DNA from: Planctomycetaceae bacterium
Lineage (GTDB): Bacteria; Planctomycetota; Planctomycetia; Pirellulales; Pirellulaceae
Reading direction: 5' to 3'
Assembly (NCBI GenBank): GCA_007133715.1
Contig: SLMF01000330.1
Span: 1-8,718 of the forward strand
DNA length: 8,718 bases
Numbering within the stretch: position 1 is the first letter of the stretch; the number at the start of each line of letters is the position of its first letter. The notes under the pieces are model-generated. The model saw only the letters and a program-made list of their open reading frames with translations. It made no database searches and was not told the origin of the DNA. The position numbers and the translations under genes were made by a program. Below are positions 5,025 through 8,718 of this stretch, one piece after another.

Positions 5025-6497
5025 TCAACCGCCGTGCTCTTCTGACAGTTGCTCGGCGACTTGAAGGACGGTGGGCCGAGCTGCGGGGTCCTGGTCCAGC
5101 ATTTGGGCGAGTAGACTCCCGCATCCTGCCGGCACCTGGGCAGCCAACTTGTCGGCCAGCTGGCCCGAGCGAAGCAGCCTGAGAGCACCCGCCGGCGTGC
5201 GATCGGCCAGGGCCTGACGGCCGGTCAACAACTCGAACAGAGTCAGCCCCAGCGCAAATACATCGCTGGCTCGCGTCGCGGGCAAGCCGGCCACTTGTTC
5301 CGGCGACATGTAAGCCAGCGTGCCCGAGATTCTGGGACCCTCAGTCGCATCGGAGGGGCCGTAGTCCCGCGTCGCTTCCGGATCAAAGTCCTGCGTCGCG
5401 GCTACATCCAGAGCCTCCCACTCGGACGCGAACGACGCCTCAACTGACGCCTGCTCTTCCGACACCGTCCCCGAGGGGGGCGATGACTGGCACTTGGCTA
5501 AACCGAAATCCAAAATCTTGGCACCTCCCGCGTCGGTCACAAACACGTTGGCCGGCTTCAAATCGCCATGAACCAAATACTGCGCGTGAGCCGCTGCCAC
5601 GGCCGATGTCACTTGAGAAGCAATCCCACACGCCTGCTCGTGCGACAACCCCTGGGCCAGCAATTGCGACAACGGCTTGCCCTCCAGATATTCCATGACG
5701 ATCAGAGGTAAACCGTCCTCCTCGTCCACCGCGTAAATCGTGCAAACATGAGGATGATTCAGCCGCGCTGCCGCCCGGGCTTCCCGAAACACGGCCTCCC
5801 GTGACTCGCGAGCATTGTGGGACAAGACCTTCAAAGCCACCATACGTTCCAGACGCAAATCTTGGGCGGCGAAGACCGTACCGAACGATCCGCTGCCGAT
5901 CTTTTGACGAATTCGATAGTGGCCCAAAATAATGCCCGGTCGCAACAGCCGTTCCACATCCAGGGTGCCGTCGGCCGACGTCCAGCCGGCCGGACAAAGC
6001 CCCCCACTCTGCAACGCATCCAAGACCCGCAAAACCTCTTCCGCATTGCGACCAACGCTCAAATCGTGCATCACCGCATACGCCAGCTCGCCCGCCGGGT
6101 CGATCAGGAACAAACCGCGAGTCGCCACCCGCTTCCGCGGTTCCCAAACCCCGTAAGCACGAGCCGCCACCCCGTCAGGGTCGGAGGCCAAGGGATACTG
6201 CAAAGGCCCGACACCTCCCTCCTCAAGAGCGGTTTCCATCCACTCCCGATGGATCGCGATCGGATCGACACTGATCCCCAGCATTTCACAACGGCGCTGC
6301 TGAAAATCCGACCACCGCGCACTGAATGTCGTCAACTCCGTCGGGCAGACAAACGAGAAGTCTCGTGGATAGAAAAACAATGCCAGCCAACTACCCCGGT
6401 AATCACGCAAGCTCACCTGCGTAGGTTCCGTTTGCCCCCCGCGGATACAGGGTAGCGAGAAATCCGCCGCCGGTTGACCAATCATTGCCTTTCCCAT
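5025..6497 (-). CDS. Fusion protein: 2-Cys peroxiredoxin (AhpC/Prx1 type) + Hanks-type Ser/Thr protein kinase
   Basis: A 490-residue cytosolic protein. Residues about 5-172 form a complete typical 2-Cys peroxiredoxin: peroxidatic Cys51 in PRDFSFVCPTEL (Ser48 replaces the usual Thr), Arg127 in TRGLFLID, the S-V-D-x-x-x-x-H-x-x-W pattern (76-86), and resolving Cys168 in LCPAGW. A short linker (about 173-190) leads to a kinase domain (about 192-487): glycine loop GSGSFG (201-206), Lys223 in VALKV, helix-C Glu239, HGDLKPAN (310-317, with Gly in place of the Arg of HRD), DFG (330-332), SPE (398-400) and the R474 region. All catalytic residues are present. The activation segment is about 35 residues longer than usual and acidic. 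The protein has no membrane helix or sensor tail. The ATG (6495-6497) overlaps the mgtE TGA by one base and has GGAG 8 bases upstream; a second ATG four codons in follows GGGAAAGG. Peroxide sensing or scavenging linked to phosphorylation is inference. Confidence 0.93.
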   Translation of the reverse strand: MGKAMIGQPAADFSLPCIRGGQTEPTQVSLRDYRGSWLALFFYPRDFSFVCPTELTTFSARWSDFQQRRCEMLGISVDPIAIHREWMETALEEGGVGPLQYPLASDPDGVAARAYGVWEPRKRVATRGLFLIDPAGELAYAVMHDLSVGRNAEEVLRVLDALQSGGLCPAGWTSADGTLDVERLLRPGIILGHYRIRQKIGSGSFGTVFAAQDLRLERMVALKVLSHNARESREAVFREARAAARLNHPHVCTIYAVDEEDGLPLIVMEYLEGKPLSQLLAQGLSHEQACGIASQVTSAVAAAHAQYLVHGDLKPANVFVTDAGGAKILDFGLAKCQSSPPSGTVSEEQASVEASFASEWEALDVAATQDFDPEATRDYGPSDATEGPRISGTLAYMSPEQVAGLPATRASDVFALGLTLFELLTGRQALADRTPAGALRLLRSGQLADKLAAQVPAGCGSLLAQMLDQDPAARPTVLQVAEQLSEEHGG

Positions 6498-7861
6498 CAC
6501 AGCCGCTCCAAAGTTCCCAGCCAGGCCATCATCTGCGTTGCCACCACAAAATACAGCAGCAGACCCAACACATCGGCCACCGTGGTGATCAACGGACTGC
6601 TGGCCACCGCAGGATCGACCCGCAATTTCGACAGCAAAAACGGCAGCATCACCCCCAAGAGATTGCTGGTCAACACGATACACAGCATCGAAATACCGAC
6701 GATCAAACCCACATCGAATCCGCCACGGAACATGGCGAGAAAGAAACTGGCCACCGCCATCGTGACCCCTAACGACAGTCCGACACTCAGTTCCTTCCAC
6801 ACAATCTGCATCAACTGCTTCGGATCCACCTCGTCGGTTGCCAAGGCTCTCACAATGAGAGTGGATGCCTGGGAGCCGGTGTTGCCGCCGCTGTCGATCA
6901 GCAGGGGCAGGAAGAAGGCCAAGGCGATGACCGAGTGCAGTACCTCCTCATAGGCTTCGATTACCCCAGAAGAAAGGAGGCTGACAAACACCAGCATCAG
7001 CAGCCATCCAATGCGGCGACGGTACAAGGACCAGACGCCGCTTTGCCCATATCCGCGAATCAACGGCGTGACCGCGGCTGCCAGATGAAAGTCCTCTGTG
7101 GCCTCGGCTTCCATCACGTCCGCGACATCGTCGTGCGTCACGATCCCGACCAGCCGATTCTGCTCGTCCACGACCGGGATTGCCAAAAAGTCGTATTTCG
7201 CCAGTTCCTGAGCGACTTCCTCCCGATCCTGTTCCACCGCAACGCAGACGACCTCCGGTTGCATGATGTCGCGGACCAAGGCGGTCGGCCGTGCCAAGAT
7301 CAAGTCCTGGAGCGACACGAACCCAACCAAATGGCGATCTTTATCCACTACGTATACGTAATAGATCGTCTCGGCATTCGGAGCCTGACGCCGCAACAGC
7401 GAGAGGGCTTCGCTGACGGTCGCATCGGCGGGCAGCGTCGCATAGTCGGTTGTCATCACGGCCCCGGCCGTGTGCTCGGGATACGACATCAGCTTGCGAA
7501 TATCCTCGCGATCCGCCCGAGCCACCAAAGGCAGCAGGCTCTCGACCACGTCTTCGTCCAACTGCTTCAGCAGATCGACACGGTCATCGTGCGACATTGC
7601 TTCCAGCAGACTGGACATCCGCTCGCGTCCCACGTCGCTGACCAATTCCTCCTGGTTTTCCGTGGGGTAGAAGCTGAAAACTTCGGCTTGACGTTCAATC
7701 GGGGCGTAACTGAGCAGTTGCCAAGTTTCGTCGACATCCAGCCCTTCCGAGAACTCCGCAATGGAAGCGGGGTGCATATCACTCATCAGCTCGGTCAGCG
7801 TCTCCGTGTTGCCCTCGGTCAACAGTTCGCGAAACTCGGGAAGTAGCAACGGATTCGGCAT
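6497..7861 (-). CDS. mgtE: MgtE-family magnesium transporter
   Basis: A 454-residue Mg2+ channel, full length for the family. Order: cytosolic helical N-domain (about 1-130), CBS1 (about 131-192, beginning HTAGAVMTTDYATLP), CBS2 (about 197-255, DIMQPEVVCVAVEQD to VGIVTHDDVADVM), the connecting plug helix (about 258-282), and five membrane helices (about 284-454). The signature PLLIDSGGNTGSQAST (319-334) and ITTVADVLGLLLYF (425-438) are present; Asp430 corresponds to the conserved pore aspartate that binds Mg2+ in MgtE structures. The acidic N and CBS domains are the known Mg2+ sensor that closes the pore. The ATG at 7859-7861 has a strong Shine-Dalgarno (AAGGTGAT), but that element is buried in a hairpin and duplicated upstream. 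The gene is translationally coupled to the following peroxiredoxin-kinase. Confidence 0.97.
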   Translation of the reverse strand: MPNPLLLPEFRELLTEGNTETLTELMSDMHPASIAEFSEGLDVDETWQLLSYAPIERQAEVFSFYPTENQEELVSDVGRERMSSLLEAMSHDDRVDLLKQLDEDVVESLLPLVARADREDIRKLMSYPEHTAGAVMTTDYATLPADATVSEALSLLRRQAPNAETIYYVYVVDKDRHLVGFVSLQDLILARPTALVRDIMQPEVVCVAVEQDREEVAQELAKYDFLAIPVVDEQNRLVGIVTHDDVADVMEAEATEDFHLAAAVTPLIRGYGQSGVWSLYRRRIGWLLMLVFVSLLSSGVIEAYEEVLHSVIALAFFLPLLIDSGGNTGSQASTLIVRALATDEVDPKQLMQIVWKELSVGLSLGVTMAVASFFLAMFRGGFDVGLIVGISMLCIVLTSNLLGVMLPFLLSKLRVDPAVASSPLITTVADVLGLLLYFVVATQMMAWLGTLERL

Positions 7862-7880
7862 GAATCACCTTGGTTTTCTG
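7843..7880. repeat. 38-bp direct repeat, copy 1 (mgtE initiation region)
   Basis: A perfect 38-base direct repeat whose second copy is at 7915-7952, an offset of 72 bases with 34 unrelated bases between. This copy covers the mgtE Shine-Dalgarno, the ATG and the first six codons (MPNPLL). Flanking bases differ on both sides, so the match is bounded exactly. Confidence 0.95.
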
Positions 7881-7887
7881 AGGTGAT
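7864..7887 (-). promoter_or_regulatory. Shine-Dalgarno-sequestering hairpin in front of mgtE
   Basis: On the minus-strand RNA ATCACCT (7881-7887) is perfectly complementary to AGGTGAT (7864-7870), the mgtE Shine-Dalgarno, with a 10-base A-rich loop. Seven uninterrupted pairs end three bases before the ATG. ATCACCTC also mimics the anti-Shine-Dalgarno end of 16S rRNA, so this strand competes directly with the ribosome. The hairpin would repress mgtE translation unless opened. Melting by ribosomes reading the leader ORF through it is the obvious way and is inferred. Confidence 0.6.
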
Positions 7888-7933
7888 GTCGGTAGGCGAT
7901 GGTCTGATGCTGCGGTAGCAACGGATTCGGCAT
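7865..7933 (-). CDS. Putative 22-codon leader ORF of mgtE
   Basis: Created by the upstream copy of the 38-bp repeat, it has the same Shine-Dalgarno and ATG as mgtE (start 7931-7933), begins MPNPLLPQ and ends RKPR, with its TGA at 7865-7867. Four of 22 residues are proline and the second half is rich in Arg and His. The stop codon lies within the mgtE Shine-Dalgarno (AGGTGA), three bases before the mgtE ATG, a spacing that permits re-initiation. Its own Shine-Dalgarno lacks the close complementary arm that covers the mgtE one. It may act as a regulatory leader peptide like MgtL of Salmonella mgtA, or be a by-product of the duplication. There is no homology evidence. Confidence 0.4.
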   Translation of the reverse strand: MPNPLLPQHQTIAYRHHLRKPR

Positions 7934-7952
7934 GAATCACCTTGGTTTTCTG
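7915..7952. repeat. 38-bp direct repeat, copy 2 (upstream copy)
   Basis: Identical to 7843-7880. It holds a second Shine-Dalgarno (7936-7942), a second ATG (7931-7933) and the codons for MPNPLL in the minus orientation. It is probably a small duplication of the mgtE translation start. The absence of any base difference suggests either recency or selection. Confidence 0.95.
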
Positions 7953-7980
7953 TGCTTGGGGGGGCTCGGCAGTCGGACCC

Positions 7981-8009
7981 ATTGTACCGGTCCCAGAGGC
8001 CTTCTTCGA
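7981..8009 (-). promoter_or_regulatory. Weak candidate promoter of mgtE
   Basis: On the minus strand TACAAT (7981-7986) matches five of six -10 positions; at 17 bases the -35 position reads TCGAAG (8004-8009), only three of six. A start near 7974 would give a leader of about 113 bases that includes both repeat copies and the leader ORF. The call rests mainly on the -10 box. Confidence 0.25.
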
Positions 8010-8031
8010 GTCCCGCAAGACCTGGGACTCG
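8007..8031. other. Perfect 8-bp inverted repeat
   Basis: CGAGTCCC (8007-8014) and GGGACTCG (8024-8031) flank a 9-base loop. Neither strand has a T-run directly after the stem, although the plus strand has CTTCTT just before it. It may be part of a factor-dependent or tandem termination region after the upstream gene, or an operator over the mgtE promoter, whose -35 position it overlaps. Confidence 0.4.
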
Positions 8032-8045
8032 TGGACGGAAGAGGG

Positions 8046-8071
8046 GGGGCAGGCTTTCGAGCGTCTGCCCC
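8046..8071 (-). terminator. Possible terminator hairpin after the LecA-domain gene
   Basis: The stem GGGGCAG/CTGCCCC (8046-8052 with 8065-8071) continues after a two-base bulge with GCT/AGC around a four-base loop. It begins one base after the TAG stop of the upstream gene. On the minus strand it is followed by CCCTCTTCC rather than a run of T, so intrinsic termination would be poor. Confidence 0.35.
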
Positions 8072-8072
8072 G

Positions 8073-8718
8073 CTACAACGGACCGATTTGCACTGTCAGC
8101 TGACCGGCGTTGTCGTGCAAGTCGGCGGCCGATTCGTTGATGCGCAAGTACAAGGTACCGCCGGATCGCGGCTCCCAAATGCGAGATAAACCGATCGGCT
8201 CGGGGCGTGTCAGGGGCGAGACCCCCGACAGGGGCTGCGTTTCATCCCGAATCGCGCCCAGCAGCTTGCCCAACGGGCGACCCTGATGATAGCGGATCGT
8301 TACACCCCCCGGCTCGCACCACCAGATCTCCGAGGTGTCCGCCACCTGATACCGCCCCGTGGCAACGATCTCGTAACGCTGACCCGCTTCCAAACGAATA
8401 CCGGTCGATTGCCAGCCGCGAGCCGCAGCGATCGAAACGCGGGCTCCCGTCGGCGGAAGCGGCTGAACCGGTCGCCGTTGAATGGCCGCCCGCTGCAAGT
8501 CATATCCGTAGTCCAAATCCAACACGAAGACCTGCCACTGCTCGTTCAGATCGGACCAATCGTCCGCTAGCTCCTCGCGAAATCGGGCCGTGAAATCCGG
8601 CTGGCCCAGCCGCTCACCCAACGCCCGGAAACGGGCCCGATAATCCGGGTGGCTGTCCAGAAACTCGGCAAACGCCCAGCACCAACCGTAGGGCGAGTTG
8701 TCCAGGTGGGCTTGGGGG
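8073..8718 (-). CDS. Protein with LecA/PA-IL-like C-terminal domain (partial, 5' end beyond window)
   Basis: The last 214 codons of a longer gene; the frame is open to the right edge of the window. The visible N-terminal part (about 1-75) is helical and aromatic-rich (SPYGWCWAFAEFLDSHPDY, then a DDWSDLNEQWQVF region). It resembles the tail of planctomycete DUF1570/gluzincin-like proteins, a moderate-confidence recollection. The last ~120 residues are beta-rich: ARVSIAAARGWQSTGIRLEAGQRYEIVATGRYQV and a final TLYLRINESAADLHDNAGQL segment (quoted in part). The end matches the pattern of Pseudomonas LecA, where a Tyr-Asn-Asp strand, a short loop and Asn-Asn-Ser-Gly form the calcium and galactose site. 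Here Glu, Asp and Asp-Asn occupy those places. A secreted, sugar- or surface-binding enzyme is plausible but inferred. A hairpin follows the stop. Confidence 0.8.
   Translation of the reverse strand, partial: PQAHLDNSPYGWCWAFAEFLDSHPDYRARFRALGERLGQPDFTARFREELADDWSDLNEQWQVFVLDLDYGYDLQRAAIQRRPVQPLPPTGARVSIAAARGWQSTGIRLEAGQRYEIVATGRYQVADTSEIWWCEPGGVTIRYHQGRPLGKLLGAIRDETQPLSGVSPLTRPEPIGLSRIWEPRSGGTLYLRINESAADLHDNAGQLTVQIGPL

Noticed and set aside
6498..6800. N-terminal extension of the peroxiredoxin-kinase by about 100 codons
   Set aside because: It would run antiphase through the membrane part of mgtE and reads as Gly/Arg/Cys-rich nonsense; the peroxiredoxin fold begins just after the ATG at 6497, which has a Shine-Dalgarno.
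7843..7952. Minimal CRISPR array (two 38-bp repeats around a 34-bp spacer)
   Set aside because: The dimensions fit, but one repeat copy is the start of mgtE, there are only two units and no cas genes, and the duplication of a translation start explains it better.
7779..8018. 79-codon minus frame with a repeated QKTKVIHAESVAT peptide
   Set aside because: The peptide repeat is only the out-of-frame reading of the 38-bp DNA repeat; the frame overlaps the mgtE start and has no ribosome-binding support.
7862..8072. M-box (ykoK) magnesium riboswitch ahead of mgtE
   Set aside because: The likely leader is only about 110 bases and is taken up by the repeats and leader ORF; I see none of the nested helices or conserved loops of the M-box.

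Overview
The window looks like chromosomal DNA of a planctomycete, most likely of the Pirellulales type. This is inferred from high GC, the wording of the ExbD N-terminus and of the histidine kinase around its H-box, the TPR-ExbB-ExbD operon, a Hanks-type kinase fused to an unrelated domain, and a C-terminal tail typical of planctomycete secreted or metalloprotease-like proteins. No rRNA, tRNA, insertion sequence or phage gene is visible. The window is densely coding and no gene-free stretch exceeds about 210 bases.

Left part (1-3634, all minus strand, transcribed right to left): a four-gene envelope-energisation operon. It encodes a secreted 701-residue TPR protein (1529-3634), ExbB/TolQ-like (685-1536, GTG start overlapping the TPR stop), ExbD/TolR-like (228-659), and the first 63 codons of a membrane protein (1-189) that carries an S-x-x-x-H pattern in a membrane helix, as TonB and TolA do. 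Together they suggest a proton-motive-force-driven ExbB-ExbD-transducer machine with a periplasmic TPR partner.

Middle (3635-4987): a leader region with competing inverted repeats, a small conserved protein of unknown function (3761-4021, minus), and a divergently transcribed soluble orphan histidine kinase (4163-4987, plus). Two opposed candidate promoters overlap on the same -10 bases between them.

Right part (5025-8718, minus): the 3' end of a gene with a LecA/PA-IL-like C-terminal domain (8073-8718), a 211-bp gap, then mgtE (6497-7861), whose stop codon overlaps by one base the start of an unusual fused gene (5025-6497): a complete 2-Cys peroxiredoxin joined to a Ser/Thr protein kinase. 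The gap in front of mgtE holds the most intriguing non-coding structure. A 38-bp segment carrying the Shine-Dalgarno, start codon and first codons of mgtE is duplicated, creating a 22-codon leader ORF. The leader ORF ends inside a perfect 7-bp hairpin that covers the real mgtE Shine-Dalgarno.

The strongest candidates for something undescribed are (1) the peroxiredoxin-kinase fusion translationally coupled to a Mg2+ transporter, and (2) the duplicated initiation region with anti-Shine-Dalgarno hairpin controlling that transporter.
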